Source: JAXGXJ01 sp963829545
GTDB taxonomy: Bacteria > Actinomycetota > Thermoleophilia > RBG-16-64-13
Length of the DNA stretch: 64,000 nucleotides
Direction of reading: 5' to 3'
Assembly: GCA_963829545.1 (NCBI GenBank)
Contig: CAWHIX010000008.1
Location: 453,485-517,484, forward strand
Shown here: one piece after another, positions 24,678 to 34,415 of the stretch
Layout of the letters: every line of letters begins with the position of its first letter
Numbering within the stretch: the first letter of the stretch is position 1
Made by a program: the position numbers and the translations under genes
The notes under the pieces: generated by a model
Told to the model about the DNA's origin: nothing
Databases searched by the model: none
Seen by the model: only the letters and a program-made list of their open reading frames with translations

Positions 24678-26868
24678 ATGCGCTCGAGGTGGTCAGACCG
24701 GGAGGCCGCTGCCTTCGTAGACCGATACGAGAGCGAGTATGGAGAGGCGCTTGCCCTTCGTACGTACTCTTCCCGGCTGCTGGGCGCGGAACCGGACCTT
24801 GTGCTCCACGGAGGCGGCAACAGCTCCGTCAAGGGGTCGTGGCATTCGCTACTGGCGGAGGAGATCCCGGCCGTCTTCGTGAAGGGCTCGGGGCTCGACA
24901 TGGCCGCCATCGAGCCCGCCGGGCACGTGGGCCTCGACCTGGCCTACCTGCGCCGCCTGCGCACTCTCTCCGCGCTCGACGACGGTGCCATGGTGGAGCA
25001 GTTGCGCACGCACCTCCTCCGCGCCGACAGCCCCACTCCCTCCATCGAGGCGTTGGTCCACGCCTTCCTGCCCGGCACCTATATCGACCACACCCACGCC
25101 GACGCAATCCTCGCTCTGACCAATCGGTCCGACGGTGGGGCGCTCACGAGGGCGGCCCTGGGAGAAGGCGTTCTGGTTCTTCCCTACACCACGCCCGGTT
25201 TTCAGTTGGCCCTGGCCGCCGCGCAGGCTCTGGAGGACCGGCCGGACGCGGAGGGCATGGTGTGGAGCCATCACGGCTTGGTCACCTGGGGCGAGACGGC
25301 GCGTGCTTCCTACGAAAGGATGATCGACCTCGTGACCCGGGCCGAGCGGTTCCTGGGGGCCGCCGCCGCCCGGCGGGAGGGTCCTTTCCCGCCGCGCGCA
25401 GCGCCGGCGCCTCGGCAGACCTGTCGTCCCGGCTGGCCATGGTCGCGCCCCTGATCCGTGGCGCGCTGGCCGAACGCACCGGCGACTGCGACCGTCCCTA
25501 CCGGCGCGTGGTCGTGCAGTGCCTCACCGATCCTGAACTGCTGGCTGCCCTGGAGGCTCCCGGCGCGCGCGACAACCTGACCACTCCACCGCTCACCAGC
25601 GATCACCTCATCCGCACCAAGGCCTTGCCTCTGTGGTTGGAGGGGCTGCCCTTCGACGACCCCGCCGAGTTGCGTCAGCGTATCGACGAGGCAGTCGAGG
25701 ACTACTGCCTGGCCTACCAGGAGTACCTCGACCGTCACGCGACCCAGATGCCGGTGGGCGTGCAGCCCTTCGACCCCCGGCCGCGCGTGGTCCTCATCCC
25801 CGGCAGCGGAGCGCTCTGTGCCGGCCCCGACCTGCGGGAATCCACCATCGTCCGCGACATCACGCGGCACACGATAGCGGTCAAGGCTCTGGTGGCGGAG
25901 ACGGCCGACCCGGCGCCGGGCGAAGCGCCGGCGGAGGCGCCCGGGTCATCGCCTGCGACGGCCGAGCGCCCGTAGCGCCGCCCTACCTGGGTCTGACCGA
26001 GGACGAGCTGTTCAAGATGGAGTACCGCTCCCTGCAACACGCCAAGCTGGGTCGCGTCGCCGCGCCCTTGCGCGGCCACGTGGCCTTGGTCACGGGCGCG
26101 GCAGGCGCTATCGGCACGGGCATCTGCGCGGGGCTGCTGAGCGCCGGCTGCTTGGTGGCGGCCACGGACCTCCCCGGTGATCCGCTGGACAAGCTGGTGC
26201 GCGATCTGAGTGCCGACCATCCGGGGGCGATCATCGGGGTGCCTCTGGACGTCACCGACGAATCATCCGTGGCCGCGGCCTTCGAGACTGTGGCCCTCAC
26301 CTGGGGAGGCGTCGACCTGGTCGTGCCCAACGCGGGCATCGCGGCCGTGTCGCCGCTGACCGAACTCGACCTCGAACGCTACCGGGCGCTGGAACGCGTC
26401 AACGTGGAGGGGACGCTGCTGGTGCTGGCTGCGGCGGGCCGCTTCTTCCGCCGACAGGGTACCGGAGGGGACATAGTGCTGGTCTCGACCAAGAACGTCT
26501 TCGCTCCCGGGGCCAATTTCGGCGCCTACAGCTCCACGAAAGCGGCGGCCCATCAGTTGGCGCGCATCGCGAGTCTCGAACTGGCCGCCGACGACGTGCG
26601 CGTCAACATGGTGGCCCCCGACGCGGTGTTCTCGCACGGCGCCTGCCGCTCCGGTCTGTGGGCGGAGGTGGGGCCCGATCGCATGAAGGCGCGCGGCCTG
26701 GATGAGGCGGGGTTGGAGACGTACTATCAGAGTCGGAACCTGCTCAAGGCCCGGGTGACGGCCGAGCACGTAGCGAACGGGATAGTGTTCTTCGCCACCC
26801 GGCAGACCCCCACCACCGGTGCCACCATCCCGGTCGATGGCGGTTTGCCCGACTCGACTCCCCGGTAA
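24678..26868 (+). CDS. Bifunctional class II aldolase / short-chain dehydrogenase (two frameshifts)
   Basis: The N-terminal half is a class II aldolase domain like rhamnulose-1-P aldolase: LHGGGNSSVKG, DHTHADAILAL (zinc His), WSHHGLVTWG. The C-terminal half is an SDR: VALVTGAAGAIGTGICAGL (NAD loop), VPNAGIAAVSPLTE, and the catalytic YSSTKAA Tyr-Lys region. This COG3347 architecture cleaves deoxysugar phosphates to DHAP plus an aldehyde and reduces or oxidises the product. One-base losses near 25,415 and 25,950 break the frame; all parts are co-linear. Third gene of the sugar-phosphate cluster; ltaE follows 10 nt later. Confidence 0.85.
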
Positions 26869-26878
26869 GGAGGAAGAC

Positions 26879-27946
26879 ATGGCTCCGCCAGCGGACACCG
26901 TCGATCTGCGCAGCGATACAGTGACCAAACCGAGCCCCGAGATGCGTCGGGTTATGGCTGCTGCCGAGGTGGGTGACGACGTCTACCGAGAAGATCCCAC
27001 CATCAACCTGCTGCAGGAGACGGTGGCGGCGCTCTTAGGCAAAGAGGCGGCGCTGTTCGTCCCTTCGGGCACCATGAGCAATCAACTCTGTCTGCGCACC
27101 CTCACCCATCCTGGGGACGAGGTGATCGTCCAGGAGGACGCTCACGTCCTTCACTACGAAGGGGGATCTGCGGCTGCGCTGGCGAGCCTGCAACTGCGCC
27201 CGCTCCCCGGTCCCCTGGGAGTGCTTGATCCTGTGGCCGTCGAGGGGGCCATCCGGCCCGGAGGGGAGAGCTTCGCCCGCACCGCGGCGGTGGAGATGGA
27301 GAACACCCACAACCGCTGCGGCGGCACCGTCTGGTCGGTGGAGCAGATGCGGGCGGTCGCGGAGGTCGCTCGTCGTCATGGTATGGGTGTGCACCTGGAC
27401 GGGGCGCGGCTGTGGAACGCCCACATCGCCACCGGGACGCCGCTCGAGACCTATGCCGCCCAGGCGGACTCCGTGTCGGTGTGCTTCTCCAAAGGACTGG
27501 GCGCTCCGGTAGGCTCGGCGCTGGCCGGTTCGAAGACCTTCGTGGAGGATGCCCGTCATCACCGCAAGCGTTACGGCGGGGCCATGAGGCAGGCCGGGAT
27601 CCTGGCGGCAGGAGCCCTCTATGCCCTCGAGCATAACCTGGAGAGGTTGGCAGAGGATCACGAGAACGCCCGTCTGCTGGCCGATCGTCTTCTGGGGGTC
27701 GTCGGCGTGAGCCTGATCCATCCGGTCGAGACCAACATCGTCATCGCCGACGTGAGCGAGGTGGGCCTGACGGCCCTCGAGGCGATGCAGGCCCTGTACG
27801 ACGAAGGGGTGCTGTGCGGAGCCGCGGGTCCGGCGACCATTCGCTTCGTCACCCACCTCGACGTGGGTCGGACTCAGGTGATGCGCGCAGGGGAGATCGC
27901 GGCGCGCGTCTTGAGTTCCGCGGCCTGCAAGGGGAGGCCCGTTTGA
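26879..27946 (+). CDS. ltaE: Low-specificity L-threonine aldolase
   Basis: PLP fold-type I enzyme cleaving threonine/allo-threonine to glycine and acetaldehyde. DLRSDTVTKPSPEMRRVM is the family start, VFVPSGTMSNQ-like LFVPSGTMSNQLCL binds PLP, HLDGARLWNA holds the Asp, and VCFSKGLGAPVGS carries the Schiff-base Lys. 355 residues. ATG 26879 has AAGGAGG 5 nt upstream. The stop overlaps the TTG of the NUDIX gene. Confidence 0.93.
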   Translation: MAPPADTVDLRSDTVTKPSPEMRRVMAAAEVGDDVYREDPTINLLQETVAALLGKEAALFVPSGTMSNQLCLRTLTHPGDEVIVQEDAHVLHYEGGSAAALASLQLRPLPGPLGVLDPVAVEGAIRPGGESFARTAAVEMENTHNRCGGTVWSVEQMRAVAEVARRHGMGVHLDGARLWNAHIATGTPLETYAAQADSVSVCFSKGLGAPVGSALAGSKTFVEDARHHRKRYGGAMRQAGILAAGALYALEHNLERLAEDHENARLLADRLLGVVGVSLIHPVETNIVIADVSEVGLTALEAMQALYDEGVLCGAAGPATIRFVTHLDVGRTQVMRAGEIAARVLSSAACKGRPV

Positions 27947-28485
27947 GCTGGGATGGCCCCGCGTCGGCCCCCGATCCCGACGCCCCGTACGTCCGGCTGG
28001 CCGTGGTGGGACTGATATGTCGGCCGGGCGGGATGGCGGGCGACGTCAGGGCCGACGAAGCGGACGCGGTGTCGCGGGGCGACCCGGGGCGGGACACGTG
28101 GCTTCTGTTGCGGCGGGCCGGGGCGATAGAATGCTGGGATCCACCGGGAGGGCGCCTGGAACGGTTCGAGGACCTGGCCGACGGGGTCAGGCGGGAGGTG
28201 CGCGAGGAGACCGGTCTCTCCGTCCTGATCGGTGGCCCGTGCTACGCGTATCTCACCTTCCACAAGGGGGAGCGTCTCGTGGCCGTCAGCATGGCGTGCC
28301 GGGTCGACCCGGACGGAAGAGACCCCGACAGCGTACGTCCGGAGCCGGGCGTAGATGAGTGGGGGTGGAGGACGGCCGTCGAGTGGGAGGATCTGGCCCG
28401 TAGGGGTCTGTCCAGCTGGTCGCCGGCAGATGTCCGCCTGGTCACCCGCCTGGCGGCCGAAGTGTGGGAGGCTGATCGATCGTGA
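27943..28485 (+). CDS. NUDIX hydrolase
   Basis: 180 residues; the NUDIX box is complete: GGRLERFEDLADGVRREVREETGL (G-x5-E-x7-REVxEExGL spacing). TTG 27943 overlaps the ltaE stop (TTGA) with GGGAGG at 27932-27937. A low-complexity insert (residues ~25-45) sits before the core. Substrate, a nucleoside diphosphate derivative, unknown. The 3' end overlaps the HD-domain gene by 4 nt, so translation is coupled. Confidence 0.88.
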   Translation: MSWDGPASAPDPDAPYVRLAVVGLICRPGGMAGDVRADEADAVSRGDPGRDTWLLLRRAGAIECWDPPGGRLERFEDLADGVRREVREETGLSVLIGGPCYAYLTFHKGERLVAVSMACRVDPDGRDPDSVRPEPGVDEWGWRTAVEWEDLARRGLSSWSPADVRLVTRLAAEVWEADRS

Positions 28486-29036
28486 CAAGGGAAGAAGCGC
28501 TGGCCCTGGTCCGTTCCCAGGTGTGCAGCGACAACCTGGTGAAGCACATGCTGGCCACGGAGGCGGTCATGGGTGCCCTCGCCCGTCGCCTTGACGAAGA
28601 CGAAGAACGCTGGCGCATGGCCGGCCTCCTGCACGACCTCGACGTGGAGGAGACGGCGGACAACATGACCGTCCACGGCCTGCGCACGGTGGAGATGTTG
28701 CGCGAAGCCGGGTTCGACGACGACAGCGTCCTGCAGGCCATCGCAGCCCACAATCCCGGCAACGGCTCCCAGGTGCGCTCGGCGATGGACAGGGCCCTCT
28801 TCGCCTGTGATCCCCTGACGGGGCTCATCACGGCGGCGGCGCTCATCCGGCCCGAGAAGCAACTGGCGCTCGTCGGCATCAAAAGCCTGCGCAAGCGCTT
28901 CAAGGAGCCGTCCTTCGCCAAGGGGGCGCGGCGGGAGGATATTCTCACGTGCGTGGAACTGGGCTTGGAGCAAGAGGAATTCATGGCCATAGGTCTGGAA
29001 GCGATGCAGGAGGTAAGCGATGAACTCGGGCTCTGA
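28482..29036 (+). CDS. HD-domain metal-dependent phosphohydrolase
   Basis: A 184-residue HD protein: LVKHMLATEAVMGALARRL, RWRMAGLLHDLDVEE (the HD pair), then VLQAIAAHN and DRALFACDPLTGLI. It belongs to the small HDIG-like group that acts on nucleotides or cyclic nucleotides. GTG 28482 overlaps the NUDIX stop; its 3' end overlaps the next gene by 17 nt. Substrate unknown. Confidence 0.87.
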   Translation: MTREEALALVRSQVCSDNLVKHMLATEAVMGALARRLDEDEERWRMAGLLHDLDVEETADNMTVHGLRTVEMLREAGFDDDSVLQAIAAHNPGNGSQVRSAMDRALFACDPLTGLITAAALIRPEKQLALVGIKSLRKRFKEPSFAKGARREDILTCVELGLEQEEFMAIGLEAMQEVSDELGL

Positions 29037-29253
29037 AGGGGGAGGTCCCGTCCTTCTCGTAAGCGTGAACGAGCCGATAGAGGCGGAGATCGTTCTCTCG
29101 AAGCTGCGTAGTGCTGGCATCGAGGCCTGGTGCCGGCACGAGGCCGCCTCGGTGGTCTACGGTCTAACCGTGGACGGCCTGGGACAGCAGGACATAATGG
29201 TGAGGGCCGAGGACCTGGCGGAAGCGCAAGTGGCGCTCGAGCCGGCGGAGTAG
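29020..29253 (+). CDS. DUF2007-like small protein
   Basis: 77 residues resembling the putative prokaryotic signal-transducing (DUF2007) fold: VLLVSVNEPIEAEIVLSKLRSAGIEAWCRHE followed by a short C-terminal strand-helix (IMVRAEDLAEAQVAL). ATG 29020 lies inside the end of the HD gene, with AGGAGGTAAGCG just upstream. Such proteins resemble PII-like ferredoxin folds; role unknown. Confidence 0.75.
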   Translation: MNSGSEGGGPVLLVSVNEPIEAEIVLSKLRSAGIEAWCRHEAASVVYGLTVDGLGQQDIMVRAEDLAEAQVALEPAE

Positions 29254-29261
29254 AGTCACCC

Positions 29262-30842
29262 GTGGCGGCGGACGAGGACGTACGGCGGGCGCTGACGCTC
29301 GACCAACGCTTCGAGCCCTTGGCGGCGCTCGTGCGGGACTCGTCCCCGGAGTCGATCCACAGGGGCGCCATAGCGTCTGTGGACACCTCCGGCTTGTTGC
29401 GGGGCTGGGTGGGTGATCCTTCCGTGCCCATCCTGTTGCGCTCCACCGCCAAGCCCTTCCAGGCCCTTGCGGTCGTAGAGAGTGGGGCCGCGGAGGCCTT
29501 CTCTATCACGGCCGAGGAGATCGCGGTGATGGCGGGTTCCCACGCCGGTCAGCAGGAGCACACCCGGGTGGTGGCCGGCCTCTTGGAACGCTGCGGGGTG
29601 TCGCCCGACAGCCTGGTCTGCGGACCGCTGGTGCACATGTGCTCCGGCAAGCATGCGGGGATGGTGGCGCTCGCGCTCCATCTCGGTGCTCCCGTCGCCG
29701 GATACGAGCGGACGGACCATCCGGTGCAGCGGGAGATAGCACGGACCATCGAGAAGCTGCTGGCCATGCGGCCGGTCCCGCGCGCCTGGGGGGAGGCACT
29801 GCCGGAGGCGACGACGGATGCTGCGGCCTCGACCGCCGACGGCGCGGCGTCACCTTCGCTCTTCGCTGGTGTCGACGGGTGCGGTGTACCGGTCATCCGC
29901 CTGCCGCTCGATGCCGTTGCCTGGCTCTACGCCCTCTTGGGGGCCGGTGCCACGCCCGGGCTGGCCACGGTGAGGGACGCCATGCTTGCCCTGCCGGAAT
30001 TGGTGGGGGGCCGGACCCGGTTCGACACCAGACTGATGCGCTCACTGCCGGGGCGCGTGGTCGCCAAGGGCGGAGCGGAGGGTGTGCAGGCTCTGGCCGT
30101 GTGCCCGCAGGCGGACATCCCCGCTGATGAAGGGATGGTCGTGGGCCTCGTCATCAAGGTCGAAGACGGCTCCACCCGCCCGATCCCCTTGGTGGTACGC
30201 GCGTGCCTGGAAGCCTCCGGATTGCAGCTCCCCTCCGATATGCCGACACAGACACCTCCCCGCGACGAGTGGACCGAAAGGACGCTGTCCCCCGGCGAAT
30301 GGGTGGCCCTGTTCGACGCCGCGGCCCTGGGCGGGGATGGCGTGCAAGGCCTGGCCCCGGCTGGGCAGGTGCCCGGTCTCCTTCAGGAGGGAGGGAAGAT
30401 CGAGTTGGTGGTGGGGCGGGGTGACGAGAAAGACCTGGCCCGCTTCCTGCGGGAAGAATGGCCTTTGTCGGACGAGGAGACCTTCGGCCGCGAGACCCAG
30501 TGGATAGCCGACCCGTTCGCTCTGATCCTCAAGCAGCGGCGCAAAGTCCTGGCCGTACTCAAGGGGCATTTCCTGGGGGGCTTGGCCTCAGTGGACGAGT
30601 TCATCGTGGGACGGGACTACCGCAGCCGCGGCGTCGGCGCCTACATGCTCGCCCGTTTTGAGGAGGAGGCTCGGCGGAGGGGCTGCGCCCGGGTCGTGCT
30701 GCGCACGGTCAAGGGAGGCAGGTCGGAGGGCTTCTATCGCCGTCTGGGCTACGAGCGGGAGTGCGTGCAGCTCGACTACGAGTTCGGAGAGGACTTCGTG
30801 CGCTTGATGCACAGGATCCATCCGACGGGAGAGGGTGAATAG
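29262..30842 (+). CDS. L-asparaginase II (PF06089 type) fused to a GNAT acetyltransferase
   Basis: Residues ~10-330 match the plant/Rhizobium-type asparaginase II: SIHRGAIASVDTSG, LRSTAKPFQALAV (Ser-Thr-Lys), CGPLVHMCSGKHAGM and GVDGCGVPVIRLPL. The last ~130 residues form a GNAT domain: GGLASVDEFIVGRDYRSRGVGAYML and GRSEGFYRRLGYERE. One uninterrupted frame covers both, so the fusion is real in this contig unless an indel removed a stop. GTG 29262 was chosen for its spacing from the upstream gene; the Shine-Dalgarno is distant. The joint activity is unknown. Confidence 0.82.
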   Translation: MAADEDVRRALTLDQRFEPLAALVRDSSPESIHRGAIASVDTSGLLRGWVGDPSVPILLRSTAKPFQALAVVESGAAEAFSITAEEIAVMAGSHAGQQEHTRVVAGLLERCGVSPDSLVCGPLVHMCSGKHAGMVALALHLGAPVAGYERTDHPVQREIARTIEKLLAMRPVPRAWGEALPEATTDAAASTADGAASPSLFAGVDGCGVPVIRLPLDAVAWLYALLGAGATPGLATVRDAMLALPELVGGRTRFDTRLMRSLPGRVVAKGGAEGVQALAVCPQADIPADEGMVVGLVIKVEDGSTRPIPLVVRACLEASGLQLPSDMPTQTPPRDEWTERTLSPGEWVALFDAAALGGDGVQGLAPAGQVPGLLQEGGKIELVVGRGDEKDLARFLREEWPLSDEETFGRETQWIADPFALILKQRRKVLAVLKGHFLGGLASVDEFIVGRDYRSRGVGAYMLARFEEEARRRGCARVVLRTVKGGRSEGFYRRLGYERECVQLDYEFGEDFVRLMHRIHPTGEGE

Positions 30843-30843
30843 G

Positions 30844-31845
30844 ATGGCCGGAGGTGGCGACGTAGCGGTGCTGGGGGTGGACGTCGGCGGCACCAAGGTG
30901 GCCGTGGCCCCTGTCGATCGTGCAGGGAACATCCTCGCCCGCGCGCTGGTGGAACCTTCGCAGTCGGAGAGCACGGAGGCTTTCCTCGCCGGCCTGGAAG
31001 GTACCCTGCGCCGGGCTCTTGTCGCCTTCGCCGACCTGGAGCTACGGGCCGTGGGTCTGGCATGCGCGGGCACGGTCGACCACGAGCATGGGGTGGTCGT
31101 TACTTCTCCCAACCTGCCGCTGGAGGGAGTGCATCTGGCCGCCATCCTGGAGGAGACTCTGGGGTTGTCTGTGGTGCTCGAGAACGACGCCAACGCCGCC
31201 ACCTGGGCGGAAGCCGTCATCGGAGCGGCGGCCGGGCACCGGCACGTCGTCATGCTTGCACTGGGGACCGGCGTGGGTGGTGGACTGCTCCTCAACGGGA
31301 GCATATACCGGGGCAGCGGTGGGGGAGCGGCCGAACTCGGCCATACCATCGTGTGCGCCGGCGGAGAACTGTGCGCGTGCGGTGGCCACGGGTGCCTGGA
31401 GGCGTACGCGTCGGGCACGGCTCTGGAGCGCTTTGCACGGGAGCGGGCAGGCCGGTCGGCGGAGGACCCGGAGGGGACCCTGGCCCGACTGCTCGATCAG
31501 GGCCTGCTGGACGGCACTGCCGTGTCCCGGCTCGCCTGTCAGAAATACCCCGGCGCCCTTTCTGCCGTCGCCGAACTGGCGGGGTGGCTGGGCATCGGTC
31601 TGGTCAACATGGCCAACATCTTCAACCCCGAGGTCATCGTCATCGGGGGAGGGGTGTGCAGCCTGGGAGACCTCATCCTGTTACCGGCCGAACGTATCCT
31701 GCGCGAGACCGCCCTGGCTCCCAACCGGGATCAGGCGAAAGTGGTGCCTGCGGCTCTGGGAAACCTGGCCGGGCTGGTGGGAGGCGGTCTGGCGGCCTGG
31801 GACTTCCTCGATTCCTGCGAGAGCCTGAGTACCAAGCCGCTCTGA
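30844..31845 (+). CDS. ROK-family sugar kinase (glucokinase-like)
   Basis: 333 residues. ATP motif VLGVDVGGTKVAVAPVD, sugar-binding LENDANAATWAEA (catalytic Asp), ALGTGVGGGLLLNG, and the ROK zinc motif CACGGHGCLEAYASG. ATG 30844 has GGGAGAGGG upstream. It is coupled to rsmI by a TGATG overlap. Probably glucokinase (glucose to glucose-6-P, feeding pgi); N-acetylmannosamine kinase is the main alternative. Confidence 0.9.
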   Translation: MAGGGDVAVLGVDVGGTKVAVAPVDRAGNILARALVEPSQSESTEAFLAGLEGTLRRALVAFADLELRAVGLACAGTVDHEHGVVVTSPNLPLEGVHLAAILEETLGLSVVLENDANAATWAEAVIGAAAGHRHVVMLALGTGVGGGLLLNGSIYRGSGGGAAELGHTIVCAGGELCACGGHGCLEAYASGTALERFARERAGRSAEDPEGTLARLLDQGLLDGTAVSRLACQKYPGALSAVAELAGWLGIGLVNMANIFNPEVIVIGGGVCSLGDLILLPAERILRETALAPNRDQAKVVPAALGNLAGLVGGGLAAWDFLDSCESLSTKPL

Positions 31846-32732
31846 TGCTGTACATCTGCCCGACTCCCATCGGCAACCTCGGCGATGTGACTCTGAGGGT
31901 GCTGGAGGTGCTCAAGCAGGTGGACGTGGTGGCCTGTGAGGACACTCGCCGTACGCGCGTGCTCCTCGACCGCTATGGCATCAGCGCCCGGGTCACCAGC
32001 TTCCACGGGCACAACGAGGAGGAGCGGGTGGCTCTTCTGTTGCCGCGATTGCTGGCCGGCGAGGATGTGGCGTTGGTGTCCGACGCGGGCATGCCCGGAC
32101 TCTCCGATCCGGGCTTCTCCCTGGTGCGGGCCTGCATCGCGCAGGAGATACCCGTGACCGTTCTGCCTGGTCCTTCCGCCGTCTCCACGGCTCTGGTGCT
32201 GTCGGGGCTGCCCGCCGACCGTTTCGCGTTCGTCGGCTTCCTGGCTCGTACGAAAGCCAAGCTCCTTGAGCAGTTGGCGCGCTTCGAGGCGACCGGCGCG
32301 GCGCTGGTGGCCTTCGAGTCGCCGCGCCGGGTGAAGAGCTCCCTGGAGGCCATCGCCGAGCGCTGGCCCGAGCGACAGGTGGCAGTCTGCCGGGAGCTGA
32401 CCAAGCTCTACGAGGAGGTTCTAAGGGGTACCGCAGCCGAGGTGCTGGAGAAGCTGGCCGACCCGGTGCGGGGCGAGATCGTGGTGGTGCTGGCGCCCGC
32501 GACTTCCACTGGGGGACGCGTGTCGGGGCAAGGCGGCGCGGGCCGTTCGGCGGCGCCGGCCGCCGCCGGCGACGTCGAGCAGCGCGCTCTGGCGGCTCTG
32601 GGAGAACTGACGGCGGCGGGGGTAGGGACGAAGCGAGCGGCGGCCATCGTAGCGGGTCTCACGGGTCTCTCCATGCGCCATGCGTATCGACTGGCGCTGC
32701 AGGCTCGGGCGTCCAGCGCTCTGTTAGAATAG
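31845..32732 (+). CDS. rsmI: 16S rRNA (cytidine-2'-O)-methyltransferase
   Basis: Methylates C1402 of 16S rRNA. It has YICPTPIGNLGDVTLRVLEVL, VACEDTRRTRVLL, FHGHNEEER, LVSDAGMPGLSDPG and LPGPSAVSTALVLSGLP, all RsmI landmarks. The ~40-residue C-terminal helical tail (LGELTAAGVGTKRAAAIVAG) is present. The ATG overlaps the ROK kinase stop. metG follows 6 nt later, an actinobacterial-style arrangement. Confidence 0.94.
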   Translation: MLYICPTPIGNLGDVTLRVLEVLKQVDVVACEDTRRTRVLLDRYGISARVTSFHGHNEEERVALLLPRLLAGEDVALVSDAGMPGLSDPGFSLVRACIAQEIPVTVLPGPSAVSTALVLSGLPADRFAFVGFLARTKAKLLEQLARFEATGAALVAFESPRRVKSSLEAIAERWPERQVAVCRELTKLYEEVLRGTAAEVLEKLADPVRGEIVVVLAPATSTGGRVSGQGGAGRSAAPAAAGDVEQRALAALGELTAAGVGTKRAAAIVAGLTGLSMRHAYRLALQARASSALLE

Positions 32733-32738
32733 CCCGCT

Positions 32739-34362
32739 ATGGGCCGTTTCTACATCACCACGCCTATCTACTACGTCAACGACGTGCCGCACATCGGTCA
32801 TGCCTACACCACGGCGGCCGCCGACGTGGCTGCGCGTTTCCATCGCCAACTTGGTGACGACGTCTTCTTCCTCACCGGCACCGACGAGCACGGCACGAAG
32901 GTGGAGCAGGCGGCCGGCGCGCGGGGCCTCAGCCCCAAAGAGCACGTCGACGAGGTGGTGGCCAAGTTCAAAGAGGTGGCCCAGAAGGTGGGCGCCACCA
33001 ACGACTTCTTCATCCGCACCACCGATCCTGAGCACGAGACGCTTCGTGCAGGACTTCGTCCAACGCTGCTACGACTCCGGCGACATCTACAAGAGCTCGT
33101 ACACGGGCCTCTACTGCGCGCCTGCGAGGCCTACTACACCGAAGAGAACCTGGTCGACGGCCTCTGCCCCGACCACGGCACGGCCCCGGCCCACATGGAG
33201 GAGGACAACTACTTCTTCCGTCTCTCCGCCTTCCAGGAGCGGTTGACCGCCCACTACAGGGCCAACCCCGATTTCGTCCGCCCGCGCCACCGCTACAACG
33301 AGGCGCTGTCGTTCATCGAGCAGGGATTGGACGATATCTCCATCTCTCGCGCGACCCTCAAGTGGGGCATCGGCGTCCCCTGGGACGGGTCCCAGGTCAT
33401 CTACGTGTGGGTGGACGCCCTCATCAACTACCTGAGCGCCCTGCACTACGCTCCCGGCGAGGATCTGGTGGCCCGCTTCTGGCCGCCGACCTACCACCTC
33501 ATGGCGCAGGACATCCTCAAGTTCCACGGCATCATCTGGCCTGCGCTTCTGATGTCGGCGGGATATCGCCCTGCCCGAGCACCTGTTCATCCACGGCTAC
33601 CTGAAGCTCGGAGGGGAGAAGATGTCCAAGACGCGGGGGAACGTCATGGACCCCTTCCCGCTCATCGAGCAGTACGGGGCCGACCCCTTCCGCTTCTACT
33701 GCCTGCGCGAGGTGAGCTTCGGCCAGGACGGCATGGTGAGCGAGGAGGGCTTCAAGGCCCGCTACAACACCGAGTTGGCCAACGATCTCGGCAACCTGGT
33801 GTCGCGGACCACGTCGATGATCGGCAAGTACCGGGGCGGCGCCGTCCCGGCGCCGCCCCCGGCCCGCACCCCGTCAGACTCGCCCCTGGCCGTCGAAGCC
33901 GACACCACCGCGGAGAACGTGCGCGCCCGACTCGAGGAACTGGACCTGAGCGCGGCCCTGGAGACGCGTGGACCTTCGTGCGCCGGCTCAACCGCTACGT
34001 GGAAGAGCAGGCGCCCTGGAAGCTGGCCAAGGCCGCGACGGCGGAGGCCGCGACCGGCAACGGCTGAGGCCGCGGCGGCGTCAGGCGCCACGCCTGCAAT
34101 GACCGCGGACGCCGCTCTCGACTCTACCCTCTGGGACCTGGCCGAAGGACTGCGGCTGCTGTCGGTCATCCTGTACCCCTTCATACCCGCGACCGCCGCG
34201 GCTATACGGCAGAGCCTCGGTCTCCATTCCTCGGCCGCCGAGGCACCTTCGGGATCGCTCTCGGGTGCGGACCCGAGCTGGGATGAAGCGCGCTGGGGCC
34301 TCCTTCCCGACGGGTTGACGGTGGTGGCGGCCTCGCCGCTCTTCCCGCGCATAGAGGAGTAG
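32739..34362 (+). CDS. metG: Methionyl-tRNA synthetase (five frameshifts in the contig)
   Basis: Class Ia synthetase charging tRNA-Met. FYITTPIYYVNDVPHIGHAY includes the HIGH motif, TGTDEHGTK follows, GLYCRACEAYYTEENLV is the zinc/CP region, the WVDALINYLSAL strand is present, and EKMSKTRGN is the KMSKS loop. The anticodon-binding domain ends in LFPRIEE. The frame changes near 33,043, 33,118, 33,565, 33,965 and 34,065; all domains are in order, so these look like sequencing indels. No C-terminal tRNA-binding (EMAP-like) domain is seen. Confidence 0.92.
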
Positions 34363-34415
34363 CGGGCCGGCCCCGGCCACTCGCGCGCGGGCTTCGCTCT
34401 CTCGCGGCCATCCTC

